DNA of 15,035 nt from Spirochaetaceae bacterium (GCA_026710565.1 JAPOQV010000299.1:1-15035), one strand, 5' to 3'. Positions 1 through 6,844 are shown, counted from the first letter of the stretch. Made by a program: numbers and translations. The notes: generated by a model not told the origin, from the sequence alone.

Positions 1-115
1 CGGTGCGGCGGCTGACCCTGAAGTCGCGCTGGATGTCGTCCAGGGTCAGACCGCGCCAGCTCCGCTGCAGCCGGATCGCCAGCCGCACGATGTCCGCCGC
101 CCGGTCGTAAGGCAC
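1..115 (-). CDS. WYL-type transcriptional regulator, N-terminal fragment cut by window edge
   Basis: Reading leftwards from a GTG at 115 there is an open frame of 38 codons running off the window. It starts VPYDRAADIVRLAIRLQ and continues through GLTLDDIQRDF to VSRRT. This matches the winged-helix N-terminus of WYL-domain (YafY-like) regulators: a first helix, then a 'GLTLDDI' segment, then a recognition helix carrying SRRT. An AAGGAG sits about 8 nt before the GTG, which decides the start. Proteins of this family usually have about 230-330 residues, with a ligand-sensing WYL domain that is outside the window. The gene lies 55 bp downstream of the GTPase gene on the same strand and may be co-transcribed with it. 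The WYL assignment is inference from the N-terminus alone. Confidence 0.6.
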   Translation of the reverse strand, partial: MPYDRAADIVRLAIRLQRSWRGLTLDDIQRDFRVSRRT

Positions 116-170
116 TCAGCCGTCTCCTTCGCTACGCTTCGCGGTCCTCATCGTAGACGAGGCGCCCCGC

Positions 171-1316
171 TCATGCCCGCGATCCCGACGCCGATTCCTG
201 ACCGCGGTTCGCCATGCGAGCCTTGAACTCCCGCGCGATGTCCTCCGGTGACGGCGCATCGCCCTCGGATGCGGTGAACAGCCTGGCCAGCACGGTGATG
301 TAGATCTCGCCCAGCGTCGTGGTGAGGGCGCCGGCGGTCGCTGCCGCGATCGCTCCGCCGGCGATCGAGCCCACGCCGGGGACGAACTTCAGGAGATTGG
401 AGACGACGGCGCGACCCAGGAACGCAGCACCCGTCGTCCCGGCCATCGCCGCGACGAGGGTGCCGAGGAAGGCCCTGGAGACCTCGAGGCCGAAGGTGGC
501 CGAGATGCCGGCGAGCATGCCGATCTGAATGGGGACCAGCAGCGCGGCGTCGGCGAACGGAATGGGGGCTGCGCCCACGCCCGCCGCCGCCGTGGCCGCC
601 GCGACGACGACCTTGTGAGCGTTCTTCTTCTTGAGCTCGATGCTGGCCTTCTGGGCGGCGGCGAATGCCCGCTGGACCGCTTCCGGAATCACCTCCGTCG
701 TGGCGTCCAGAAGCTCCTCCAGCCCCATCGGCGGCAGCACCACGTCGGATTCGTCGAAGCGCTCGCTCAGCGCCCGCACGCGCACCACGTTCCTCGCCTC
801 GGGCAGGAGGCGCTGCACCTCGGACCGGAACCCCTCGTCGGCGCGCGCCTTGGTAATCACGCCGAGCACCGGCATGAGCTCCGCCAACCGCTTGTGCAGC
901 TCGACCTCGGCCTCCTCGACGCGCCTGCCGTCCTCGGACACGCACAGCCACGCGACGTGGATGTGCTGGTTCACGTCCGTCTCCTGGGTCTGGGCGCCCA
1001 CGAACTCCACGAGCTCGTCGATGATCTGCTGGTACTCCTTCAACTCCAGCCCGCGGGTGTCGTAGATCGCCAGCGGGATGCCCTTCTTCGTGAGCCGGCG
1101 GGTCTCCCTGGTGATCGGCTTCCCTTGCCCGGTCTCGGCCAGCCGCCCCTGGAAGACCTCGTTGATCAGGGTGCTCTTGCCGACACCGGTGCGGCCGGCG
1201 ATGAGGACGTTGACCGTCCCGATCTCGTGGGTGGCGTCGTGGAAGGCGCGCTTGATCTCGCTCAGGATGTCCTTCGAATCTTCGAAGCGGTCGAGCACGG
1301 CGAGTGTCGGTTGCAT
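171..1316 (-). CDS. P-loop GTPase with C-terminal DUF697-like hydrophobic domain
   Basis: The product has 381 residues. The GTPase core shows Walker A/G1 GRTGVGKS at 41-48, a threonine-containing G2 segment (ITRET, 68-72) and G3 DTRG at 86-89. The G4 position reads TKARAD (155-160), so the aspartate of the usual N/TKxD is not at the normal spacing. Residues about 235-345 are rich in Ala, Gly and Val, with several hydrophobic stretches, as in the DUF697 domain attached to YcjF/YfjP-like Era-family GTPases. That tail suggests membrane association or self-assembly. The ATG at 1316 has GGAG about 10 nt upstream. The gene is transcribed divergently from the DUF6941-like gene. The cellular role is unknown; stress or envelope functions are proposed for related GTPases. 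The GTPase call is firm, the subfamily less so. Confidence 0.85.
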   Translation of the reverse strand: MQPTLAVLDRFEDSKDILSEIKRAFHDATHEIGTVNVLIAGRTGVGKSTLINEVFQGRLAETGQGKPITRETRRLTKKGIPLAIYDTRGLELKEYQQIIDELVEFVGAQTQETDVNQHIHVAWLCVSEDGRRVEEAEVELHKRLAELMPVLGVITKARADEGFRSEVQRLLPEARNVVRVRALSERFDESDVVLPPMGLEELLDATTEVIPEAVQRAFAAAQKASIELKKKNAHKVVVAAATAAAGVGAAPIPFADAALLVPIQIGMLAGISATFGLEVSRAFLGTLVAAMAGTTGAAFLGRAVVSNLLKFVPGVGSIAGGAIAAATAGALTTTLGEIYITVLARLFTASEGDAPSPEDIAREFKARMANRGQESASGSRA

Positions 1317-1436
1317 GGCAGTCGTTCTCCTTTCCTTCCAAGATACGGGCCGGGTACGTCAGATCCCGACGTACCCCGAAAAAGAAATGGAACGCGGTGT
1401 TGAACCGGCCGGCGGAGGCGTCGATACTGTGGAGGC

Positions 1437-1478
1437 ATGCCGCGCGGCAGCCGCCGAACGATGAGTGGAGCACACTGA
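1437..1478 (+). other. Possible 13-codon leader ORF upstream of the DUF6941-like gene
   Basis: A TACTGT hexamer at 1425-1430 is followed after 6 nt by ATG 1437, which opens a 13-codon frame (MPRGSRRTMSGAH) ending at 1478, inside the start region of the next gene. TTGAAC at 1400-1405 could be a -35 for GATACT at 1423-1428 (17-nt spacer). A GGAGG immediately precedes the ATG, too close for normal initiation. It could be a leader peptide or just a promoter with a chance ATG. Confidence 0.2.
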
Positions 1479-1878
1479 GCACGTGGAAATCGTCCTCCAT
1501 GCCATCGTCTTCGCCGACAAGGCGATCGAGGAGAACAACGGCAAGAAGGGGCTCATCGGCATCTTCCAGAGCTTCAACTTCGCGCGGTTCCCGACGGTCG
1601 CGCCGACCTGGTACGTGTACGTCGCCTTCGGCAACGTGGCGAAGGGCAGGCACGACGTGACGGTCAACGTCGTCCACGACGACACCGGCTCGGGGATCGT
1701 GCGGTCGCACGGCGAGGTGCAGGTGAGGACGCCGGCGGCCGACGTGGAGCTCGTGTTCCCGATGGCGGGAGCGGCGTTCCGTGCGCCGGGCGTGCACTGG
1801 CTGACGGTGACCCTGGATCAGGAGCAGATCGGCAGCCGTGTGCTGCACGTAGGGCAGCAGCCCGAGGACACCAAGTAA
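1465..1878 (+). CDS. DUF6941-like small protein, probable beta-sandwich
   Basis: The frame gives 137 residues from GTG 1465, or 131 from GTG 1483. The start is uncertain because neither has a well-spaced Shine-Dalgarno sequence. The sequence has alternating hydrophobic strands (VEIVLHAIVFAD, GLIGIFQSF, WYVYVAFGNV, HDVTVNVVHDD, LTVTLD), a mid-protein 'KKGLIGIF' and a 'F.APGVHWLTVTLD' C-terminal strand pair. This pattern resembles the DUF6941 family, small proteins of unknown function typically found alone. There is no signal peptide and no membrane segment, so it is probably cytoplasmic. It lies 20 bp before the phytanoyl-CoA dioxygenase gene and probably shares its transcript. It is divergent from the GTPase gene across about 150 bp. 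No catalytic motif is visible. Confidence 0.6.
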   Translation: MEHTEHVEIVLHAIVFADKAIEENNGKKGLIGIFQSFNFARFPTVAPTWYVYVAFGNVAKGRHDVTVNVVHDDTGSGIVRSHGEVQVRTPAADVELVFPMAGAAFRAPGVHWLTVTLDQEQIGSRVLHVGQQPEDTK

Positions 1879-1898
1879 AACAGGTTTAGGAGGAAGGC

Positions 1899-2729
1899 AT
1901 GCGGAGAGACGACGATGCGATGATCACGGCCGATGAGATGCGGCGGCTTCGCGCGGACGGGTACGTGCGGATCGGCAGGATGCTGGACGACGCGGAGCTT
2001 GCGGCCCTCGGCGAGCGGATCGACCAGATCATGCTGGGCACCGCGGACGCGCCGTACGACGACATGATGATGCAGCTCGAGCCGTCGACGAATCCGCCGG
2101 AAGAGTTGCGCGGGCAGAGGAAGGGACACAAGCTGCCCACGCTGGCGTACCGCAAGATCCAGGACCTGGAGCTGGACTCGCTGTTCCACGCCTACCTGAC
2201 CCGTCCGCTGTTCGCCGACCTGTGCCGGCGCGTCTACGGCGACGGGCGCCCGGTGGCCTGCATGCGGGCGATGTTCATGAACAAGCCGGCACGTGGCGGC
2301 TCCGACCTCAGGTGGCATCAGGATCGCTGGACCGACCTCGACCGCGATCCCAAGGTCACCGTGTGGATGGCCCTCGACCCGGCCACGATAGCCAACGGCT
2401 GCGTGGAGATCGTGCCGGGGTCGCACCGGCGGCTGATCAATCCGAGCGGGGGGGCGGGGTTCCTGACGGACGCCCAGGTGGACGATCTCGACGGCAGGAT
2501 CGAGTCGGGCGACCCCGACTACCGGACGGTGCACCTGGAGCTGGACGCGGGCGAGGCGGTGCTGCTGCACAACTGGACGCTGCACCGTTCGGGGACCAAC
2601 TCGACCGACATCCCGCGCCGGGCGTTCAGCGTCTGCTACATGGACGCCGCCACGCGCTCGCTACGGGGCGGGTCGTGGCGAGTGGTCTTCGAGGGTGACG
2701 GACAGGTGGTCGGTCCGCTGGCGGCGTAG
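1899..2729 (+). CDS. Phytanoyl-CoA dioxygenase (PhyH) family Fe(II)/2-oxoglutarate oxygenase
   Basis: The product has 276 residues, normal for the family. The facial-triad iron ligands are H140 and D142 (RWHQDRW) and H229 (NWTLHRSG). Arg240 or Arg241 in the following 'IPRRAF' is placed to bind the 2-oxoglutarate carboxylate. The N-terminus (LRADGYVRIGRMLDDAEL) is the usual 'dGyv.i...l' opening of bacterial PhyH proteins, and GCVEIVPGSHR is the conserved strand ahead of the second histidine. The family hydroxylates small molecules using O2 and 2-oxoglutarate; the substrate here cannot be inferred. The start is fixed by AGGAGG at 1888-1893, 5 nt from the ATG. It follows the DUF6941-like gene and precedes an antisense gene remnant. 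Confidence 0.92.
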   Translation: MRRDDDAMITADEMRRLRADGYVRIGRMLDDAELAALGERIDQIMLGTADAPYDDMMMQLEPSTNPPEELRGQRKGHKLPTLAYRKIQDLELDSLFHAYLTRPLFADLCRRVYGDGRPVACMRAMFMNKPARGGSDLRWHQDRWTDLDRDPKVTVWMALDPATIANGCVEIVPGSHRRLINPSGGAGFLTDAQVDDLDGRIESGDPDYRTVHLELDAGEAVLLHNWTLHRSGTNSTDIPRRAFSVCYMDAATRSLRGGSWRVVFEGDGQVVGPLAA

Positions 2730-2758
2730 GGTCGGCGCACCGGAAGCCCGGCTCGGAT

Positions 2759-2851
2759 TCCCCAGGGCTGGAAGATCCGCCCACCGCCGATCACGAGCGG
2801 CGCCGGCAGGTCGCACTCGACCCCGAACACCTCGACCGCGGTGATCCTCAT
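2759..2851 (-). pseudogene. Orphan 5' end of an enolase-superfamily (mandelate racemase/muconate cycloisomerase-like) gene
   Basis: On the minus strand an ATG at 2851, with GGAGG at 2863-2859 (7-nt spacing), begins MRITAVEVFGVECDLPAPL followed by VIGGGRIFQPW. This is the typical first beta-strand pair of enolase-superfamily capping domains ('MkIt.Ve.f.v..pl..P'). After about 30 residues the frame loses resemblance and runs antisense into the 3' end of the PhyH gene, so the remaining roughly 340 residues of such an enzyme are absent. I read it as a truncated remnant left by a deletion or rearrangement. The family call rests on a short N-terminus and is inference. The right boundary of the homology is approximate. 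Confidence 0.45.
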
Positions 2852-2874
2852 GCGCTCGCCTCCATCTCAGGGGG

Positions 2875-2880
2875 TATGGT
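2875..2880 (+). promoter_or_regulatory. -10-like hexamer for a possibly leaderless bicupin transcript
   Basis: TATGGT lies 6 nt before ATG 2887. No Shine-Dalgarno sequence is placed for that ATG, and no clear -35 is visible. At this distance transcription would start at or next to the ATG. Confidence 0.35.
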
Positions 2881-2886
2881 AGGCTG

Positions 2887-3693
2887 ATGATGACCAGGAT
2901 CAACTGGCGCGATCACGCCCCGCACGTGTCCAAGCGCAACGTGCTGGTCGGCAACCTGCTCGGCCCGGCCGGCGGCAGCGCGGCGACGATTGGCGCGCAC
3001 GTGCTGCGGCAGTTGCAGCTTGTGGCGCGCCACGTGATGCAGCCCGGTCAGACCGGCGACTACCACGTGCACGCCGACCAGGAGCAGATCTACCATTTCC
3101 TGCGCGGCGCCGGGAAGATGCACGTGGACGAAGAGATCCATCCGGTCCGCGCCGGCGACTTGATCTGCCTTCCGGCCACCTGCTACCACCAGCTCATCAA
3201 CGACGGCGACGACTGGATCGAGCACCTGCTGATCGCCGGCGCTCGTCTGCCGGAGCGGCAGCGGGCCGCGAACGCCGCGGCGATCGCCGCCAACGGGCCT
3301 GCCGGCGCCAAGCTGCCGATCGCGTGCCGCTCCTGGCTGGCCGTCTCGCCGGTCCGGTCATCGACCGGGGCGCTGTTCGCCTGGCGCGCGTTCGCCCGCA
3401 AGGCGGAGGGGGCGGAGTTCATCGACGCTCCCCTGGAAACGGTGCAGGAGGTCAGCATGCAGCGCCTGCACCCGCGGCACGCGACCGAGGCATGGAGCGA
3501 TCCGCGCTGCGAACGCGTCTACTACGTCACCGGAGGATCGGGCGAGCTCAGCGCCGGCTTCGCGCGCGAGCCGATGCGCGAGGGCGATGCCATCCACCTG
3601 CCCGCCGGGACCGATCACAGCGTCAGCAACCCGCACGACGACTGGTTGGAGTACCTGGCGATCGTCGGCGTCCCGGCGGACCCGTCGGATTGA
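2887..3693 (+). CDS. Bicupin-domain protein
   Basis: The product has 268 residues with two cupin barrels. In the N-terminal barrel motif 1 reads H60-V-H62-ADQ-E66 and motif 2 contains G90, P96, H101 and N105, giving the expected His-His-Glu-His metal site. In the C-terminal barrel motif 1 lacks the HxH pair (W203-SDP.C.E209), while motif 2 keeps the G233, P239-AG, H244, N248 pattern. Probably only the N-terminal barrel binds metal. Such proteins include dioxygenases, isomerases and sugar-binding proteins; the specific reaction is not readable. ATG 2887 is followed by a second ATG at 2890 and neither has a good Shine-Dalgarno sequence. The gene ends 20 bp from the convergent GNAT gene. Confidence 0.88.
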   Translation: MMTRINWRDHAPHVSKRNVLVGNLLGPAGGSAATIGAHVLRQLQLVARHVMQPGQTGDYHVHADQEQIYHFLRGAGKMHVDEEIHPVRAGDLICLPATCYHQLINDGDDWIEHLLIAGARLPERQRAANAAAIAANGPAGAKLPIACRSWLAVSPVRSSTGALFAWRAFARKAEGAEFIDAPLETVQEVSMQRLHPRHATEAWSDPRCERVYYVTGGSGELSAGFAREPMREGDAIHLPAGTDHSVSNPHDDWLEYLAIVGVPADPSD

Positions 3694-3713
3694 GGCGCCC
3701 CCGCCGGCCCGGT

Positions 3714-4547
3714 TCAGTCCGTCGCCGACTTCCTGCTCGGCGTGAAGAACAGCAGCGTGCCGATCTGGGAGTAACCCACCGCGGCGTACAGCTTGGCGCC
3801 GGTGTGGGAGGCGAGCAGCACGGCCAGCACCGTTCCGGCGGCGCGGTCGTCGCGGAGCAGCCGGCACAGCATCGCGCGGGCGATGCCGCGGCGCCGGTAG
3901 GCGGGCGCCACGTACATGTTCTGGCACCAGGTGGCTTCGCCGACGGCGATGCTGCCGACCCAGCCGACGATGGTGCCGCCGTCCATCGCCACGTATTGGC
4001 GCTGCGGCGAACCCTCGTCCAGATGCTCGGGCAGGATCTGCCGGCTGCGCGCCGTCTTGGCCAGACGGTCGGCCAGCGCCGCGGTGCGCACGCGGCGGAT
4101 GACCGCCGGCGCGGTGACACGGGGAATGCGCCGCAGGCGGTGGATCATGAACGGCTCGGTACCGCCGAGCCGGTAGCCGAGCTCCTTGAAGCCTTCGCGC
4201 AGCGGCTGGTCCGGTTCGTCCATGGCGTGAATGGCGCACACGCTGTAGCCGCCGCGTGCCCCCGTCGATCGGCACGTACGCGTCCGCTCACCCCAGGGCG
4301 AGCTCGCGGCGGCGGCGTGCACGTGCTCGGGCGCCAGGCCGTGGCTGACCCACTCCTCCTTCCGGTAGGTGCCGCTGCGCCGGTCGGCGTCGCGCAGCAC
4401 CCAGAGCGCGCCGGCGGGGGATTCCGCTCCGTTCGGGGCGAGGCGCTCCGCCACGTACGGGTGGGTGAAGCTGCGCGCGAACGAGAAGCCGCGCGCGAAC
4501 ACCTCGATCGCCCGCGCGAACTCGTCTGGTTTGATAACGGATGCCAT
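3714..4547 (-). CDS. GNAT-family N-acetyltransferase, two-lobed, coupled to vapC
   Basis: The product has 277 residues from ATG 4547. The C-terminal half is a clear GNAT domain: beta-strand IVGWVGSIAV (about 193-202), acetyl-CoA pyrophosphate loop RRRGIA at 218-223 (R/QxxGxA) following MYVAPAY, and the LYAAVGY strand at 253-259. The N-terminal half (about 1-138) ends LREGFKELGYRLGGTEPFM, which looks like a second, degenerate GNAT lobe without the acetyl-CoA loop. The preceding vapC stop and this ATG are joined through a tandem duplication that contains two TGATG overlaps, so translation is probably coupled. It is much larger than TacT-type GNAT toxins (about 160-175 residues), so a toxin role is not supported. 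A longer in-frame start at 4595 lies inside vapC and was not used. Confidence 0.85.
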   Translation of the reverse strand: MASVIKPDEFARAIEVFARGFSFARSFTHPYVAERLAPNGAESPAGALWVLRDADRRSGTYRKEEWVSHGLAPEHVHAAAASSPWGERTRTCRSTGARGGYSVCAIHAMDEPDQPLREGFKELGYRLGGTEPFMIHRLRRIPRVTAPAVIRRVRTAALADRLAKTARSRQILPEHLDEGSPQRQYVAMDGGTIVGWVGSIAVGEATWCQNMYVAPAYRRRGIARAMLCRLLRDDRAAGTVLAVLLASHTGAKLYAAVGYSQIGTLLFFTPSRKSATD

Positions 4548-4570
4548 CACACGGCGGCCATCACACGGCG
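4543..4570. repeat. 14-bp perfect tandem duplication at the vapC/GNAT junction
   Basis: The 14-bp unit GCCATCACACGGCG occupies 4543-4556 and is repeated exactly at 4557-4570. On the minus strand each copy carries a TGATG overlap. In the right copy the vapC stop TGA (4563-4561) overlaps an ATG (4561-4559) that opens a four-codon frame ending in TGA. In the left copy that second TGA overlaps the GNAT start ATG at 4547. Confidence 0.95.
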
Positions 4571-4986
4571 GTGAAGGGGTTGCTGACGACGACATCGCCG
4601 TAACGCTGGCCGGCGTTGAGATCCTCGGACAGAACCTCGACGCTGCCCGCGCGTTCCGCGGCAGCGATGATCAACGCGTCCCAGTAGGCGATCCCGTAGC
4701 GCTTGTGGGTTTCGATCGCCCGCTCCACAAGCTGACGGTCGATCTCGACCACTGGGATCGGCTTCAGGGCGTCGATGGCCGCGGCGGCCTCATCGGCCGT
4801 TAGGGGTTCCTGAATGCGCCGCGTCGTGACCGTGAAGAACTCGCCGAGTACTTGCGCAGACACCGCCAGGTCGTCATTGACGACGCCGTCCTGGAGGATC
4901 CTCTGCGCCTGGGCGTTCTTTGCCGGAACCGCCGAGTCGTACGCATAGACGACGATGTTCGTGTCGACGAAGCGCCTATCGCTCAT
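4561..4986 (-). CDS. vapC: VapC-type PIN-domain ribonuclease toxin
   Basis: The product has 141 residues, the normal length of a VapC toxin. All PIN acidic residues are present: D8 in FVDTN, E49 in VLGEFF, D103 in YWDALI and D122 in LSEDLN. These coordinate Mg2+ for RNA cleavage, usually of tRNA or rRNA in this family. The intact active site suggests a functional enzyme. The start overlaps the 3' end of the antitoxin gene by 11 bp, a typical vapBC arrangement giving translational coupling. The stop codon is embedded in the 14-bp duplication leading into the GNAT gene. The cellular RNA target cannot be deduced. Confidence 0.92.
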   Translation of the reverse strand: MSDRRFVDTNIVVYAYDSAVPAKNAQAQRILQDGVVNDDLAVSAQVLGEFFTVTTRRIQEPLTADEAAAAIDALKPIPVVEIDRQLVERAIETHKRYGIAYWDALIIAAAERAGSVEVLSEDLNAGQRYGDVVVSNPFTAV

Positions 4987-5206
4987 GCAGGTCCTGTCGC
5001 GTCCATTCGTGTGGCCCCATTGGGCGACTCAGCCTGCGGAAGGAATCCTCGAGCTTCTTCACGGCCTGCTCCCTCGCCAATCGGTCTCTCTCTGCTAGTG
5101 ACTCAAGGTAGGAGCGAACCATGGCGGTGAGGGTGGTGTTCTTGTCGATCGCGATCTTGCGTACGGTGCGGACGACGTGATCGTCGACGCTAAGCGTTAT
5201 GTTCAT
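4976..5206 (-). CDS. vapB: VapB-like ribbon-helix-helix antitoxin
   Basis: The product has 76 residues from ATG 5206. A GAGG lies 5 nt upstream, which favours this start over an in-frame start at 5224 that would add six residues. Residues 1-40 (MNITLSVDDHVVRTVRKIA, then LTAMVRSYLESLA) form the beta-strand plus two helices of an RHH DNA-binding domain. The charged C-terminal tail (about 41-76, with a W and a final RQDLHER) is the usual toxin-wrapping segment. It should neutralise the adjacent VapC and repress the operon by binding near the promoter. An AATAAG/CTTATT inverted repeat just upstream is a candidate operator. Confidence 0.82.
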   Translation of the reverse strand: MNITLSVDDHVVRTVRKIAIDKNTTLTAMVRSYLESLAERDRLAREQAVKKLEDSFRRLSRPMGPHEWTRQDLHER

Positions 5207-5220
5207 TTCAACCTCAAGAC

Positions 5221-5266
5221 ACAATAAGGGTAAAACTTATTACGTCTTCCTCTGCCGATCCGTCAA
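5221..5266 (-). promoter_or_regulatory. vapBC promoter with candidate operator
   Basis: On the minus strand TTGACG (5266-5261) is a good -35. At 17-18 nt spacing the -10 would be GTAATA/TAATAA, around 5243-5237. A 19-bp inverted repeat with perfect 6-bp arms (AATAAG at 5223-5228, CTTATT at 5236-5241) covers the -10 and the start region. This is the most AT-rich patch I can see in the window. An RHH antitoxin bound here would block RNA polymerase. The assignment is by position and sequence only. Confidence 0.5.
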
Positions 5267-5297
5267 GTGGAGGTCGGATCTCTCGTCATGGCCACGG

Positions 5298-6824
5298 TCA
5301 GCGGACCTGGAACGCGAACAGCGAGCAGTCGCGCATGACGAAGCGGAGGGCCACCCAGCGGCCGGCGAGCTCACCGATGGAGTTGCCACCGCGCCAGCGG
5401 ATCTCGGCGTCCAGGTGATCGCCGGCGACCGGCTGGCACGCTTCGGCGCCGAAGCCGGCCACGGGCGCGCCGATCCCCCAGTCCCAGAAGAGCTGCCGGC
5501 GCGGGATCCCGTGGCGCTCGATGGCGTCCAGGACCTCGCAGCGCAGGAACCCGTCCGGGCCGGTGCGCCCGTTGACCCGCAGCGAGGTGCCCCTCTCGAA
5601 GCGCAGCAGGCGGGTGACCACTTCGCCGGTCTCCGCCCCGGCGTCGTAGGACACGTAGCGGTCCCGGCGCAGCGTGGCGATGCCGATGCCGGCGCCGCGC
5701 GGTCCGTCCCACGGAAACAGCTCCTCGTTGATCTCGTGCGGGTACGCACGGCCGCCGTAGTAGATCCAGTGCTCGTCGCCCACGTCGATCGGTCCGCCGG
5801 CGTTGAGGTCGAGCATCTGCCCGTCCCACGAGCCTGCCGGCCCGCACGGGATGAAGGTCTGCCTCCCGCCGGCCCGCCACCACAGCTCGCCGTCGCGGCT
5901 GGAGATGAGCTGCAGGTCGCGCATCAGCGGCTGCACGGGGTTGTCCGGATCGGAGTGGTAGATCTCCAGCAGGCCCAGGTACATCCCCTGGTGGGTCCAG
6001 GCGCCCTGCCGGTAGAACTGCACGTCGCGCGGGTCCCGGTCGTCGGGCAACAGGCAGTTGACCGGCGGCGTCCAGGCGCGGAAGTCGTCGCTGAAGCTGA
6101 TGCCGCGCACGCGTGACATCACCCCCTGGTCGCCGACGGCGTCCGGGCGGATCTGGTGGCGCTTGGTGAAGGCGATGAAGCGCCGCCGCAGCGGGTCGTA
6201 CATGCAGGCGTTGGCGTCGCTCATGTGCGGATCGTCGTCACGGCGCGTGAGCACCGGCTGCTGCCCGATGGGCCAGCGGATGCCGTCGGGCGAGGAGATC
6301 GCGTAGTAGCCGTAGCCGGTCGCGAAGCGTTCGCGCGCGGCGTCGCTGAGCGGCACCTCGAAGGTGAACATCCGGTAGCGCTCGGCGGGTGGGGCGTTCG
6401 GGTCGCTCATGATCGACCCGCCGCCGAACTTCCACTCGTCACGCCGGGCAAGCTCGGGGCGCTGCGTCCAGTAGACGATGTTGGTGTCGTTGCCGTCGAT
6501 GCGGTAGCGGTCGAACAGCGGCTTGCGCCACGCGAGCCCGTCGTCCGACTCGGCGTAGGCCAGGGCGCCGGTGCCGCTCAGGTACCAGGCGCGGAACCTC
6601 CCGTCCGGCTCGCGCAGCACGGTGCCGTGCAGGACGGCGTAGTCGTTCTCAAACGGCAGGTCGCCGCGGATCACCGGATTGGCGGGGTGCTTGACCGGCT
6701 GGTGCAGCCGCTTGCCGACGCCGCGGGCGTGCTGCACCAGCGCGTCGTCGACGAACAGGTGACGCTCGCTGCCGATCGAGCACTTGTAGTGGTCCTCGAA
6801 GGGCCACGGCAGCATCTTGCCCAT
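5298..6824 (-). CDS. Five-bladed beta-propeller glycosidase-like protein
   Basis: The product has 508 residues from ATG 6824. A GGAGG lies 7 nt upstream, so I prefer this start to the GTG at 6848. Features typical of GH32/GH43-like propellers of uncultured bacteria are FVDDALV (24-30), HPANPVI (46-52), FRAWYLSG (77-84) and AYAESDDGLAWRKP (89-102). A second blade repeat reads YYAISSPDGIRW. The C-terminal about 90 residues (EVLDA near its start, LAGRWVALRFV near its end) look like the beta-sandwich domain seen in this family. There is no signal peptide, so it is probably cytoplasmic. I cannot assign catalytic acids or the sugar substrate with confidence; it might be a phosphorylase or a non-catalytic binder. 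It follows the SDR gene on the same strand. Confidence 0.72.
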   Translation of the reverse strand: MGKMLPWPFEDHYKCSIGSERHLFVDDALVQHARGVGKRLHQPVKHPANPVIRGDLPFENDYAVLHGTVLREPDGRFRAWYLSGTGALAYAESDDGLAWRKPLFDRYRIDGNDTNIVYWTQRPELARRDEWKFGGGSIMSDPNAPPAERYRMFTFEVPLSDAARERFATGYGYYAISSPDGIRWPIGQQPVLTRRDDDPHMSDANACMYDPLRRRFIAFTKRHQIRPDAVGDQGVMSRVRGISFSDDFRAWTPPVNCLLPDDRDPRDVQFYRQGAWTHQGMYLGLLEIYHSDPDNPVQPLMRDLQLISSRDGELWWRAGGRQTFIPCGPAGSWDGQMLDLNAGGPIDVGDEHWIYYGGRAYPHEINEELFPWDGPRGAGIGIATLRRDRYVSYDAGAETGEVVTRLLRFERGTSLRVNGRTGPDGFLRCEVLDAIERHGIPRRQLFWDWGIGAPVAGFGAEACQPVAGDHLDAEIRWRGGNSIGELAGRWVALRFVMRDCSLFAFQVR

Positions 6825-6844
6825 CTCTTTACCTCCGGGTTTGC

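Noticed and set aside
3694..3713. Possible bidirectional terminator between the convergent cupin and GNAT genes
   Set aside because: The 20-bp gap is GC-rich, but I find no stable stem with a T-tract on either strand.
3324..4574. Plus-strand open frame of about 416 codons across the cupin end and the GNAT gene
   Set aside because: It overlaps two recognised proteins in other frames and has only Arg/Gly/Ala-rich sequence.
4548..4595. Extended GNAT start at 4595
   Set aside because: The added residues lie inside vapC, have no ribosome site and look non-homologous; the ATG at 4547 overlapping a stop as TGATG fits better.
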